A stretch of 64,000 nt of DNA from Batillaria attramentaria (GCA_018292915.2 JACVVK020000492.1:419493-483492); one strand, 5' to 3'; counted from the stretch's first letter, positions 34,857 to 63,071 are shown. A program made the numbers and translations. Notes: generated by a model from the letters alone, not told the origin.

Positions 34857-35028
34857 GAGCTGGGGTGGCCGAACGGTAGACCGTCAAGTTGGACTTGTAA
34901 TGCTAGGGTCGTGAGTTCGTATCCCGGCTAGGGCCAAATATTTGTGCTGGCTTTTTCATCGTTGCCCCGTCTTTGATATCACCCGTATGTGACGGAAAAG
35001 GACGTTAAACCCCCAAACACCCACCCCC
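34855..35028 (+). mobile_element. SINE type 1, copy 4
   Basis: Follows a CT tract and ends one base before the ATG of the ORF at 35029, so it would supply that ORF's leader. Confidence 0.85.
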
Positions 35029-35505
35029 ATGGCGAAGAAGAGGGGCCGAAAAAATAGAAGTGTCAGCGACTCTGATTGTAGCCAGGACAGTCCAGTGGTG
35101 TTGGGAGCTAGTCTCTCAAACAGTGCGAAGAAACAGAAACAGAAACATTCCGGCTCGGATCTGTCCACTACGGTCTCAAACGGTGAGATTTTGGCTTCAA
35201 TTCTTGAGGTCGAACCCACCAAGGACAACCCCAGCATGGCGACAACCAACTCCAATACACAGGTTGCTTCCCTTGCTCCAGTCACAAACGAACAGTTCAT
35301 GACCAAACTGTGTTCGAATGGGGACGAACTCAAGGCCCTCCGAACGATGGTAGAAGAAATGAGAGCCACCATCCTCGATCTCCAGAACTCCAACGACTCA
35401 CTTAAGAAGAACCTGAGCCAGAACAACAACTACTTATTGAACAAAGACTCGTACGAGTCTTCTATGTTAGTAAGTCTACTTGTCTTGATGTCTTTGTATT
35501 ATTAA
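35029..35505 (+). CDS. Uncharacterised lysine-rich/coiled-coil ORF abutting a SINE
   Basis: An open frame of 158 codons starts MAKKRGRKN in a good Kozak setting (CCCATGG) exactly where a SINE tail ends. Residues 1-45 are rich in Lys, Arg and Ser; residues about 98-135 (ELKALRTMVEEMRATI, then DLQNSNDSLKK) should form a coiled coil. A donor-like GTAAGT at 35470 would end a first exon after codon 147. Basic N-terminus followed by a coiled coil resembles the start of LINE ORF1 proteins, so this may be a LINE fragment rather than a host gene. No downstream exon was recognised. Confidence 0.35.
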   Translation: MAKKRGRKNRSVSDSDCSQDSPVVLGASLSNSAKKQKQKHSGSDLSTTVSNGEILASILEVEPTKDNPSMATTNSNTQVASLAPVTNEQFMTKLCSNGDELKALRTMVEEMRATILDLQNSNDSLKKNLSQNNNYLLNKDSYESSMLVSLLVLMSLYY

Positions 35506-35509
35506 ATTA

Positions 35510-36924
35510 GGCTACCATGCCACTATGCTTCTGTTCTTGTACCATGAAAAAACCGCAAAAAGATAATTAAAAAAAAAAAAAAAACCTTTTCTGCTTTCAC
35601 AAGCGGTAACTTGATCTGGACAAGTTTATCTATTATCACCGTGTCACATCATAATCCGGAATTGTTAAATGGGGGGGGGGGGGGGGGGTGAGTGTCAGGG
35701 TGGGGAGGGGAGGGCGGTGGCGTGAGAGGGGGGGGGGGGAGAGTTGGTGGCTACTCCTCTTCTTTGAAACGTTGCTTTATGACGTTTTGTTGTTGTTGTT
35801 GTTGTTTCACGGTTTTGCATGCACATTCAAATTGCTTGTATTATGTTTGCCAAGACCATGCACTATATCACCCTCCGTCAATTATTAATGAATTCATTTG
35901 GTAATGAAAATTGATGATTATTTATGTCTGCGATATGATATGGCTGCTGTTATGATGAAAAACGAAACTTTACATATATATAACTGGAAAATACACTCCT
36001 TGAAAACTGTGATCAACTATTATTATTAACAAGATATGACTTTGTTCGTTTTGTAAAGTCAATTTATATACATATATACACGTCGAATATATATTTATAA
36101 TTTCGATATCAAACTCGTAATTTATGGAGTAAATGTTATGTTTCGGCCATTTCGATATCGTGTGCTTGGGCGCGTGTGTCTGCTTGTGTGTGTGTGTGGG
36201 GGGGGGGGGTGCTTTTTGTTTTTATCTGCGACTTCTGCGAGTGTGTATAATGCAGGCAATTCTTTCACAGTTGCTGAGTTTTCAGCGCTTTGGAGACCCT
36301 CATAAAACCAGAGCGTGAGTTTGGTTGACGTTATTGTGCTTTTGGTCAGTGAGCGAGACACATCGGTACAGTGTCTAGGGGGTGCTGTGTGCTGCACGAG
36401 AAGACTAGTCACTGCGATCATTCTCGCTCAATGACAAAACGCAAACTGAGCTGTTAAATCAGGCTGCCTTTGGCTTTTATAGCAGTTTCATGGACACTGA
36501 AAACTCTGTAATTAATACACAGTTGACTGTGCTTTTTGCACAGTCGAAAAGTTTGTTCTTGTTGTTGTTGTTGTTGTTTTAAAGACGCAATATTTGTGGC
36601 TTTTTGGCAGTTGAGATTGCAGACATTTAAGGAACTGTTTAAGGAAATGGATTAACCTTTTAGTGGAAAGACTGAGGACCTCTTGAGAAAAGGTTTAACC
36701 CTTTCAACACCGACACTACCAACAGATGACTGTGCACAATGGTGCACAAACCAAAGCTTACTGGTAGGGAGTGAGTTAAATCTAATTTCAGGAGCTCGTC
36801 ATAAGCTTTTTTAAAGGGGAGTCCTTTTCAGCTATTTTGTGGTGGTCTCGTTGTAAACTGCATGTTATTTAATAATTCAACAGAGCGTTAAAATGATATT
36901 ACGTGTATTGCTAAAGAATGAAAC

Positions 36925-36981
<57 letters not shown>

Positions 36982-37300
36982 AACACACATTATCAAATTG
37001 ATGCAAAATCAGAAAACTATAATTATCAGGGGGAAAAAAAAAAAAAAAAAAAAAAATTTTGCTGCGCTAACGTTGAAGGGAGACAATAAGGATTTCACCG
37101 AGAACAAGCCCTCCGTTGTTGTCCCCCTTCAATCTTGTCTCGTTCTTCTTCCTGTACAGTGTTGTTTTATTGCAGGATTCTTTCACGTGTAGCCTCGTGA
37201 TATCAAAACACAGGAAGTAGTGAATACTATTCTTTCTTTCTTACCACTTTTGTTTTTTGTTTTTTTTTGTTTTGACTCTATAAGAGAGTACGATTCTGAT
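35510..37300. other. Intergenic sequence between the ORF at 35029 and ANL-1
   Basis: Holds short poly-A and G runs, a (CA)24 tract at 36929-36976, a poly-A stretch at 37040 and AT-rich sequence. No gene is seen. Confidence 0.5.
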
Positions 37301-37399
37301 CAGTATATATAGTCAAGTAATAAGAAAACATGACAGTCCCGACTGGTACATGCGACACAACTACTACGAGTACAATGATACGTGTATGTGCTTCTGTAC

Positions 37400-37860
37400 A
37401 AATATGTTTTGTTTTTGTTTGTGGTTGCTGTTGTTGTTGTTTTTGTTGTTTTTGTTTGGTTTTTGTTTTTTTGTTAGTTTGTTTCTTTGTGGTTTTTTTT
37501 GGTGTTTTTTTTTGTTGTTTGTTTGTTTGGTTGGGTTTTTTTTTTTTTTTTTGGGGGGGGGGGGTTAGTTTGTTTCTTTGGTTTTTTTTTGTGTGTGTTT
37601 TTTTTTTTTTGTTTTTTTTTTTTTTGGGGGGGGGGGGTTGTTTGGTTGTTTTGTTGTTCTTTTTCGGGGAGTTTTGTTGTTGTGATTGTCAGGTTTTGTT
37701 TTGTTTTGTTTGTTTTTGTTCTTTTTTGTGTTGTTTTGGGTTTGTTTGTTTGTTTGTTTGTTTGTTTGTTTGTTTGTTTGTTGTCGGAGGGGGGGGGTCT
37801 TTTTGTTGTGTTTGTTTTCTAATTGATTGATTGGCTGCTTGCTTGGTTGGTTGGTGTCTT
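37400..37860. repeat. T/G-only low-complexity tract
   Basis: About 460 bp of TTTG, TTGTTG and G runs on the plus strand with few other bases. No gene is credible here. Confidence 0.9.
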
Positions 37861-38037
37861 TTTTTCTGGGGCGCGGAATGGGGGAGTTTATACGCTCAGG
37901 GCTTGGTACTTCTGTAAAACGTGACACCTTCCTATGCGAGTCTCACGTCTTTGCGAGAATGCAGTCCCCGGTTATTGCTTATCTCAGTTACATACTGACA
38001 GACATCAATTTTTCACCTCCGAAACACTAAATGCTCT

Positions 38038-47099
<9,062 letters not shown>

Positions 47100-47154
47100 A
47101 CTGGAAAAAAAAATCTGAAAGACGGCAAACATGAGAGAGAGAGCACAGCACAGC

Positions 47155-47881
47155 TGTTACGAGGGCGGATGTGCCTTTTGTTTGTGTTTTGTGTTTTGCT
47201 TGAATGCTGAAGGGTAACAGCTGTATTGTTTTCTGTAGACAGAGAAGTCGCTGTGTTTGGTTCATATTCTGTTTTAGTGATGTAAATCTGTTTCCCTTAA
47301 TCAAGAAGTTTCTTTTGTTATCACGAGTATTCGAGAAGTGGTGACCTTGTTTTGACTGTAGCTATTTCGCCTCGGGTGGTGGTATGCACTGAGGGCCTAG
47401 AGCTGAGTCGCTCGGAAATTTCGTGCAAATCGCTTTCCTATGACTTGTTTGCCATGAGAAGGTGTTATATAACGCGCCTAGGTTCGGCGGGAAGGTACTT
47501 GATTATTCTGGATTGTTCTTTAAGTTTTAAAATATTTATAAGGTGATTCACGTTCTGATTTTTGATTGGTTCTTCTATATTAGTTGATCGGAATGTGCTG
47601 AAATGCTGTGTCTGTATATAAGGCCCTGAGGTGTTTGCGTGTGTGTGTGTGTGCACGAGAGAAGCTTGTATGTGCGAAGCTTGAAAGTGCAGTGTAACAC
47701 CAGAGAAGTGCTGTAATAAACTCCACTCGGTTATAACTTTTCTACGCGCTCACGTGTATTCTGTGAGTGAAAGAGACAACGTGCAGTCCATAAGAACTCG
47801 CTACGTGAGGAGTTGTTCGCCTGTGTGTCATCGTTTTACCTCGATAAGACGACGGGCTCTTCAACACATCTCCACGCAACA
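47155..47881 (+). mobile_element. Solo LTR, family TGTTACG, copy 4, next to the ANL-1 start
   Basis: 727 bp, TGTTACGAGGG to CCACGCAACA, with perfect 5-bp direct flanks ACAGC (47150-47154, 47882-47886). It carries a TATA-like TATATAAGG and AATAAA on the plus strand and lies 55 bp upstream of the ANL-1 ATG in opposite orientation. Confidence 0.75.
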
Positions 47882-48082
47882 ACAGCACAGCACAGCACAG
47901 CACAGGTTAAACCTCTGTCGCGATTCTGCACGCCTACCAGCAGTAAAATATACTCCCAGCCAATGAAAATCCGCTTGTAGCGGGTACTCCCTGGGGACGC
48001 CGTCGACACGCCTGTGGATAGAACACGGCCCTATTTTTTTCCTCGCTACGCCAGCCAACCGCCGCCCGCGTGCTGTGTGTAT

Positions 48083-48360
48083 CAGGGCCCGTATGTAAAT
48101 CTCGAGGTTATTTTAACCCACGGCTACGGGCCTAACCAAGACTAGGACAAAAGAAACCCCAAAACAAATTTAAAAAAAAAAAAGGAAACGGAGAAAGAAA
48201 AACAGAACTCCTCCTATAACGGCACAGACACCTTGCTGGAATGGACCTGCTTCCTGATTCCAAAAAAAAAAAAAAAAAAAACCTACAGCTAGTTTATTTC
48301 GAGGTTAGACTATAATCCGGGTCTTAGCTCCCTAACCCCGACTTTTACATGCGAGCCCAG
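48083..48360 (-). mobile_element. GGGCCC-ended MITE, copy 2
   Basis: 278 bp, reversed relative to 45667-45940. Ends CAGGGCCCGTATGTAAAT and, reversed, CTGGGCTCGCATGTAAAAGT. Both share the internal GGTTAGGCCCGTAGCCGTGG segment. Confidence 0.65.
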
Positions 48361-48714
48361 TTGTCCAGCGCCAGACCGGCAGCGCAGTCCGCCCAGTGCA
48401 CGCTGGTAGCGTGTGAACAGAAAATCTACTCGTCGAGCGTGTGAGCTCGCTGCAGGCACTCAGCGTGTGAAAAGGCCTTTAAGGGATATGCGTGGGCGCA
48501 CTTTATTCTCTATTCTTTATACTTTATTCAGAGGCATGAATGTCACGGAGCTGAAGTGGGGACGGGTGGCGTGAATGTTTCCGTAGAGTGGTAAACACTC
48601 GTGAGGTCCCCAGCCATGTCTTGAAATGCACCACCGGCGTAAGATCGAAGTGCGATTAAACACTTACAAACTGGCGTTATTGCATAATGCGGCATCTGCG
48701 TAATAACTGACACA

Positions 48715-49220
48715 GAGAGAGAGACACACACACACACACGGAGGCAGAGACAGAGAGTCACATACACACAGAGAGACAGAGAGTCACATACACACACAGA
48801 CACAGACAGACACATACACACACACAGACACAGAGACAGAGAGACATACACACACAGAGACAGGGACACATACACACACACAGAGACAGAGAGACATACA
48901 CACACAGAGAGACAGAGACACATACACACACAGAGACAGAGAGACACACACAAAGACAGAGACACATACACACACAGAGAGAGACAGAGAGACACATACA
49001 CACACACAGAGACACATACACACACAGAGAGACACATACACACACAGAGACAGACACATACACCGTGACACACAGACTGAGAGACAGACAGACACATACA
49101 CACACACAGAGACAGAGAGACACGGAGACAGACAAACAGAGACACACACAAAGGCTAAGACGGAGAGGCACAGACACAGAGACACACAGAGACAGGGACA
49201 CACACACAGACACAGAAAGC
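48715..49220. repeat. Compound CACA/GAGACA cryptic repeat
   Basis: About 500 bp of mixed ACACACAGAGACAGAGAGACAT words. It opens long Cys/Val/Ser/Leu frames on the minus strand that are artefacts. Confidence 0.85.
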
Positions 49221-49629
49221 ACAACACATTTGTCCAACACAAGAAAGCAGCTACACACATGCCCTGCAAGAAAATGCTGCAAAATATCCCCCGCACACAC
49301 AAGCATAACACTGAAACCAAAACTGATCTTACCTCCTCAAACCGCGCAGGCAATGAAGCAGTTCTAGCACAGCACCTGAGAATCAATGGCGAGCGTTTTA
49401 ACTGGAGTGTATAATCTCCCTGAATCAATATTCTCGCCTGGATGCAAAACCTCGACGCCTTTGCCTTTGCGTCGAAACTGGTTTAAGCGTAGAAGTGGAC
49501 GACTGAACTAGGTTCTGCTCATGGCGTGTACCGCAGAGTTTTTGTCGAGTTTATGTTTTGGGCGAGCGCGGCTAGTTTTCCCCATACCGTACAGGGTTTG
49601 GGTGACCTCGATTTTCCAGCTGGGTGCGT

Positions 49630-49843
49630 TAGGCTCATGTCACACTGGAGACGTTTTTGTTCGAGCAAAACATCGAGGACTGCTCAAGCAAAACGCGCTA
49701 CGGGAAAAATTTAATTAGGGCGCAGGCATGTTGTAGCAGCATGTCACACGAGAAACACGGACTAACATGATGTTCGCTGTTCGTTCGGACAAAAAACAAC
49801 AACAAAAAAACAACAAAAAAACACTCCAGTGTGACATCGGCCT
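49630..49843. mobile_element. CATGTCACAC-type MITE, copy 3
   Basis: Ends AGGCTCATGTCACACTGGAG and, reversed, AGGCCGATGTCACACTGGAG are nearly identical inverted repeats. The interior has two further GTCACAC motifs. Intergenic between the two ANL genes. Confidence 0.6.
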
Positions 49844-49969
49844 TTGCGGGTAAAAAAAAGGTCAGGGTAAAACATTGTGACAGTAATGCTCCGCGTTGTC
49901 AGCGAGAGGAAATGGGTGTGTGGTTTTACACAGTCAGTGATGCACAACAGTGATACACGATAGGTTCAC

Positions 49970-49975
<6 letters not shown>

Positions 49976-50044
<69 letters not shown>
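49976..50044. repeat. (TG)n microsatellite downstream of ANL-2
   Basis: About 34 perfect TG units. Confidence 0.95.
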
Positions 50045-50045
<1 letters not shown>

Positions 50046-50257
50046 GGGGTGGCGGGGGGGAGGGTGTAGTGAAGGCTGCCTGCATGGATGGTATGTGGGT
50101 TTTCTGAAAAAAAAAAAAAAAAAGTGTGTAGTTGCGACAACACAATGAAAAGGGTGAGACATACACGAAACAGCATCATGCAAATAAGTGTCTTCGAATC
50201 AGTAACGCGAATATATACTATGTATTGGCCTAACTATAGTACAGTTGCTTTTTACGT

Positions 50258-50263
50258 TTTATT
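50258..50263 (-). terminator. Polyadenylation signal of ANL-2
   Basis: AATAAA on the minus strand 88 bp after the ANL-2 stop codon, a usual distance for a short 3' UTR. Confidence 0.5.
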
Positions 50264-50350
50264 TGTTCTACGCGTGTTGCAAAGAAAATTTCTCGTTTCT
50301 GGGACACATAAAACTGACGTGACTTGTTCAGAAAGTTTCTCAACCCTTCT

Positions 50351-57643
<7,293 letters not shown>

Positions 57644-57859
57644 CACGACGCTCTGAAGTTTACTGACCTGAAGAACGTAGTTGATAATAATAATAGCTCG
57701 GAATATGTATATAGCGCCTAACCTTATCTAAACTCTAGGCGCTTTACATAAAAAAAAACATATTTATTCATATTAAGGCATAAAAACACAAAAGACAGGT
57801 AAAACAAACACAAGACAGGTAAAATTGATAAACTGAACAGATAAAAACTAATAAAAACT

Positions 57860-57923
<64 letters not shown>

Positions 57924-57926
57924 GTG

Positions 57927-57964
<38 letters not shown>

Positions 57965-57967
57965 GTG

Positions 57968-58024
<57 letters not shown>
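57860..58024. repeat. (CA)n array with two CGTGAA interruptions
   Basis: Three CA blocks separated by the same CACCGTGAACAC interruption, indicating duplication of a block. Confidence 0.9.
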
Positions 58025-58027
<3 letters not shown>

Positions 58028-58335
58028 CCCTGCACACACACGCACTCACACCAGCAGAACGACAACATGGCGCGGCTATGAGAGGGTGAAGAGATGGGTT
58101 TTCAGTCGGGACTTCACAATCACGAGAATAAGAATTGAAAAAAAAAATAATCTCCCAGACGAGGAAATTTGCCTTCGACACTGCAAGAGCCAATATCATC
58201 AATAAGAACAATGCAACCCCCACGCAAAAATACCCTCAAACGGCCGGTTTTTTATCCTGCACGTATTTCTGACAACTAATGTGTGTAACATTCGGAGCTC
58301 AGTGTGTGATGACCCTCTGTGTTTCTCGTCTGTCG

Positions 58336-58585
58336 TCAGTCATTCCCCTGTCGTCTGTCGTCAGTCAATCCCCTGTCGTCTGTCGTCAGTCAATCCCCTG
58401 TCGTCTGTCGTCAGTCAGTCCCCTGTCGTCTGTCGTCAGTCAGTCCCCTGTCGTCTGTCGTCAGTCCTTCCCCTGTCGTCTGTCGTCAGTCATTCCCCTG
58501 TCGTCTGACGTCAGTCAGTCCCCTGTCGTCTGTCGTCAGTCATTCCCCTGTCGTCTGTCGTCAATCAGTCCCCTGTCGTCTGTAG
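58336..58585. repeat. 25-bp minisatellite, 10 units
   Basis: Ten 25-bp units of CAGTCAATCCCCTGTCGTCT plus GTCGT, differing mainly at unit positions 6-7. No coding function is expected because 25 is not a multiple of three. Confidence 0.95.
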
Positions 58586-58930
58586 TCTGTGTGTGACTGT
58601 GTGACCGGAGAAGGGGCGGGGGGGAGGGGGAGGGGGGAGGGGGGGCGGGTGCAACTGGGGCAAATCATTCAACATTTTCAGGTGAATAGGCCGTGGGCCG
58701 CCCTCGGTTTTCGTGTCATAAAATATTTTTGCAATGCAAATGACATTTTCTGGTTTTTATCATCAATAATACACCATAACTAGATAGAAACTGGGAGATC
58801 TCAGCTGAAATGTTGCGCACTGGTTTTTAATCGCGGATGAAAGATAATTAGAAAGAGCTTGTAAGGGAGGTAATCGGATTTTACTGAAGAGGCGCCGATT
58901 CATTCATTGATGAATAAATTAATTTTTCGA

Positions 58931-58938
58931 CCAATCAG
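58931..58938 (+). promoter_or_regulatory. CCAAT box
   Basis: CCAATCAG, a consensus NF-Y site, lies about 30 bp before a well-placed ATG (58964). It suggests a promoter for the exon at 58990, perhaps one carried by the repeat element itself. Confidence 0.3.
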
Positions 58939-58989
58939 AAAGAGACTACGCTTGGAAACAAACATGGCTGCCTACGCTTGTACGGGCGA

Positions 58990-59189
58990 CCAACAGTAGT
59001 GAAACAGTTTTCTTTCAGCGAGAAAACGATGCAAAGAGTCTCGGAATGTCGCGAAAGGTGGTCTTTGTTCGTCTGCACTCAAGGAGACGTCGCTCGTCAT
59101 TCTTTGGAAGCCTTTAGTGACCTCAACGTTGACGAGGCAGGGTTTCACAAGAAATGCTACAATCGATTACAGGCATATCATAGTTCAAG
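58990..59189 (+). pseudogene. Exon of a repeat-type uncharacterised protein, N-terminal cysteine-rich segment
   Basis: The plus frame reads FSFSEKTMQRV, CRERWSLFV, then GFHKKCYNRLQAY, and stops at a good donor (AAG/GTAAGT at 59190). The pattern Gly-Phe-His-x-x-Cys-Tyr is familiar from large families of uncharacterised, probably transposon-related proteins of corals and molluscs. The well-placed ATG at 58964 (AAACATGGCTGCC) is in another frame and reaches a stop after 11 codons, so either translation starts at the later Met or a one-base shift has broken the gene. A CCAAT box (CCAATCAG) lies just upstream. Confidence 0.4.
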
Positions 59190-59550
59190 GTAAGTTTCTG
59201 CAACTTTTGTTCGTGGTGCTTCGGATTAGGTTTGATTTATTAAATTGAATGAGAAGTTCGTGAAAATAGTATGTAATCACAATGATAATATGAGCATTTT
59301 TCAGTGATCTTGATAATTACGTTGCCGGACCTCATAATATAGACAGGTCTAGACTTCTTTGTAGTCACGGTCAACTTCAACGTAGCACGATGAATAGCGT
59401 ATATTTAAAAAAAAAAAAATTGAGAGTTCCACTACTTCCTAGATCAGTACTAATTGAGTTGTTTGGGGAGGGGATCGGGGAGTATTTCAGCTGTGCCAAG
59501 CATCCTGCCTAAGGTCACTATATGCCTGTTGCTGGTACAATATTTTTCAG

Positions 59551-59906
59551 ATGAGGCCAACAAGAGGCAACTTTACCATGGGAGCATGTATCTGAGGGAG
59601 CAGGTCATGTCAGTGACATCACCAGCAGTATGGCCTGCTGACAGCAAGGATCTCACAACGGAGCATGCTATGGAGATGGTTCTTGTGGGCTTGTTCAATT
59701 TATTGGTGTGGATGTGTGGTACTTCTATTAATGAAGTTTGGCTGGACAAATTTGCTGATGTCAGTGGGACTGTAAAGAGAAAGATTCTTGCCACTGCACA
59801 AGACATCTTACATGTAGCTAACAGTGCAGATGAAGCTGAGAGCCAGGTGTGTGATGGTGCTTCAGATTGTGACAGTGACACATCAGAGTATGACAGTGAT
59901 ATCTGA
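59551..59906 (+). pseudogene. Second exon-like segment of the same repeat-type protein family
   Basis: After a TTTTTCAG acceptor the frame runs DEANKRQLYHG, then LVGLFNLLVWMCGTS, KRKILATAQDILHVA, and an acidic Ser/Asp-rich tail to TGA at 59904. The segments LFNLLVW and ILATAQDILHVA recall a conserved stretch in the same uncharacterised family. Its phase does not match the donor at 59190 (2 nt carried over versus 1 nt needed), and the middle of the protein is absent between 59190 and 59550. Probably a decayed or internally deleted copy. Confidence 0.4.
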
Positions 59907-60354
59907 GGTGACAGAAATTACTGGTAAAGCCACAGCATTGGGGGCTAAGGCAACGCCAGTGTAAATTCTGACAGTGACGTCTGAGATATTAACAATTAAA
60001 GCCACAATATCTGAGAGTGTGACAACACCAGTTTAAATTCTCACAGACCAGTCAGATGATGAGACAGGGCATTCAGGTGCTACACCAAGAGACCGTGAAA
60101 ACAGACCATGCAGTTTTCTGCCTTGTATTGTAAGTAATTATGAGCATTACTGTTTCGTTATGCTGTTCAACTTTATCGTTTTAAATACTAATGGCACTGT
60201 ACTCAGTCAGGAGTGTGTTGTTGTTTTTTTCAGCTTTATTGCATACTGCTGCGTCTCAATCTCCTCATTCCCAATATAATATATTATGATGTTTGTTGCC
60301 CATCTTTACAATAAACTTTGTTGAGTGGTGTCATTTTTTACATCTCAGTATTGG

Positions 60355-61810
60355 TAAGACCAGAGAAATGGTCATTGATTTCAGGGAAAAAAAGCCAAGT
60401 ATGTTGATCCTGTAGATATTAAGGGGGAGGTATTTCAGAGGCCGAGAGGGTTGACCTATATATTATATACTTGGGGGTGATTATTGACAGCAGACTGAAC
60501 TGGAATGCTAACACTGATCATGTGATAAAGAAATCTCAATCCAGACTGTACTCCTTGAGGAAATTACACTCTTTTGATGCTAGTGAGAAAACTCTGAACA
60601 TGTTTTACACACATGTACATACATGTCCATTGTACTTTTTGTAGGCAGTGTCCTCTTCTTGGGCTGTGTCTGTTGGGGTAGTCAGATCTCAAAACAGGAC
60701 AGGGGTAGAGTGGACAAAGTTGTAAAGAAAGCTGAGTCAGTGGTGGGGAAACCCCAGAAGAGGCTTGAAGTGATAATTTATTATAAGAGACTTGAGAAAA
60801 AAACATCTCTGTCATGTCCAGTGTCTGACAGTGACACCCCCTGTTCAGCCTCATCGAGGGCCAGAGAAGTACATTCAGTGGGAGAATAATTACTCCTGCA
60901 AGCCAAACTTAAAGGCATAGGAGATCTTTCTTGCCTGAAGCTACTAAAGCGTTTAATTGATGATTAGAACTTAGCTTTGATCAGATAACTGTAGGTCTTA
61001 GTCTGTTTTCAGAGCGTGCCGTCCACTACCTGTTGCTGCTGTACAGTGTGCTGCTAAAGTGATATAACCCCTGTTGTGGTTGTGTTCTCAAAGTATTCTA
61101 ACAGTTTTAGTTCTTTTTATATTATGTTTGAAATTATGAGGCAAGATGACTAGTGCATTGGAAATCCGAATGTATTTCACCAGGTGATGTATGGCGTGGA
61201 GGTGTGGAGTGTACGACTATGGCTGAGTGTGTGTGCGCATGTGATATGTGGATGAGCAGATAAGTGTGCAAAGCATGGTTGATTTTATGTGGAGATTTTG
61301 TTTTTGTGATGGACTAAATTATTTTGAATTACAGTTTTCTTCTTAATCATGAAATTCATAACAGTATTTCTGCCAGGAGTGTATTTGATGGGTGTATGAG
61401 TGAAGAGTGCGTGGATGCATGGTGTAAATTACATAGGCGTACACCAGTAGATCAGTGCCTATGATGAACTATAGTAGTATCCCCTGAATTGTAGATTTGT
61501 TTTTAATAATGTAATTATAATACGTAGCTTCACTATGTAGTATGTATTATGTGTGCAGGTTATTTCACTTTGTGGTGTGTGGCATGGCAGTATGCATGAG
61601 AAGAGTGTATGCTATGACTATGGATAAGTCACTTAAGTGTGTGGGTGCATATATATATGTGATGGGTGGACGCGCGTGTGGGTGCATGGCTGATTTCTTC
61701 ATGGAGATTTTGTTCTTGTGTCATAATAGTTGTACTGTGTATTATGTGATCAAGAGCTGTACACGATAAATTTTCCTGAGGGGATTAATAAAGTTCTTAT
61801 CTTCTTATTA
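60355..61810 (+). mobile_element. L2-like LINE remnant
   Basis: Plus frames show REMVIDFREKKPS, YLGVIIDSRLNWNANTDHVI, SQSRLYSLRKLHSF, and SKQDRGRVDKVVKKAES: the end of a LINE reverse transcriptase broken by frameshifts and stops. The 3' end GATTAATAAAGTTCTTATC lies near 61785. The middle (about 60900-61780) looks like diverged 3' untranslated sequence. Confidence 0.6.
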
Positions 61811-62179
61811 TCTCTCTTATATTTTTCCTACCTGCAAGTAACCTTAACTGCCAAATTTGTTTACTAATCATGTATAGTTTATATTGTCATAGGCAAAAGG
61901 GACAAGACAGATTGTTTTGAATAGAATAGTGCATCATTTGCAGCCACAAAACATCACAGTATTGATACTTCTTATGAAGGGTCATCACAGACTTGTCCCT
62001 CATTTTCTGAAGTAGTGCGCATACTTACGTTTGGGATCTCTTCAGATTTGAAATCAGCGTGAAATTTACATTTAGGGACACTTAAAATTTTGTGATTTGC
62101 ACAAATTTGAAAAAAACTCAAAAACTAGGCCTTTTAGAGGCCTCTGGCCCACGGCCTAGAAGTAGTTACTCCGGCTGAG

Positions 62180-62300
62180 TCCGCCAGTTGTGAAACAAAT
62201 AGGGTTTCAGAGCTGCTTTAAAAGTGACAGCGGACTGCAGGTGCGTGATCTCAGATGGGAAGCGAGTTCCAGAGCACCAAGCCAAGATGTACAAAGAAAC
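62180..62300 (-). mobile_element. Short LINE C-terminal remnant, frameshifted
   Basis: Minus strand gives LWNSLP, a one-base shift, then EITHLQSAVTFKAALKPYLF, a LINE C-terminal signature. Confidence 0.55.
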
Positions 62301-62549
62301 CTCTGAATGGAATTCTCAGGTGCCTGAACTTTGTACGGGTCAATTGAACTGTAGTATCTAACCCCGTCTATGAAAGCCACTTCACCCCACCCCACCCCCT
62401 CCCTCCCGAGACAGCCACCTCGGCTTCAAGTGGCGGTGAGGGAAGGGGGGGGGAGGGGGGAGGGGGCGTATGTAGCCAGTAGACCCTATGGGCTACGCTA
62501 GATAGGGGTACCCATATCAGACAGGTCATCAGTCGAGGATCCAGCTAGG

Positions 62550-62750
62550 ACTTTTCCCGGTGTAGCATCCGGTCCGGTCCCCCCTCTGAAGTAGTCCCCC
62601 GGGGGACCAATTCGTGGCAAAAACTGCTCTATAATGGTCCCCCCCTTAGACATCCAGCCTCGTTTTCGACTGGTCCCCCTGGGCGATTTTGGTCCCCCCT
62701 CGCATCCAAAATAGGCCCCCTCTCGAACTGGTCCCCCTCTTTTCTAACCA
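62550..62750. repeat. Irregular GGTCCCCC-word repeat
   Basis: At least seven GGTCCCCC or near matches at irregular 20-45-bp spacing. No coding frame and no recognised element. Confidence 0.6.
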
Positions 62751-62899
62751 ATGTAGAGCTATGTCAGTATTTATTTTTAACTTTATTGTTACAAAACTTT
62801 ATTGTCCCCAAAAGCACAGGGCCATAGGAACATTTTTTTTTTCTTTTTTTTTCCCGATTTATGTGCTTGTTGTTATTTTTGTGTGTGTGAGATATATTT

Positions 62900-63035
62900 G
62901 TTTGGTTGTTGGTTCTTGTTTCTTTCAGTTGTTTTTTTGCATTGGTTCTTTTTTTTTGTTTTTGTTATGAGATGGTTGTACCGAATACTAAACATTATTA
63001 CTAGAATTTCAAACAATAAATAAATAAGTCAATCA

Positions 63036-63071
<36 letters not shown>

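Noticed and set aside
37330..37830. 166-codon Phe/Val/Cys-rich plus frame resembling a membrane protein
   Set aside because: Low-complexity T/G tract translated in frame; no start context, splice signals or conserved motif.
48543..49428. Long Cys/Val/Ser/Leu minus-strand frames (up to 214 codons)
   Set aside because: Produced by a CACA/GAGACA simple repeat open in several frames.
58279..58596. 105-codon frame with a VVCRQSFPCRLSS repeat
   Set aside because: Frame of the 25-bp minisatellite, whose unit is not a multiple of three; all three frames are open.
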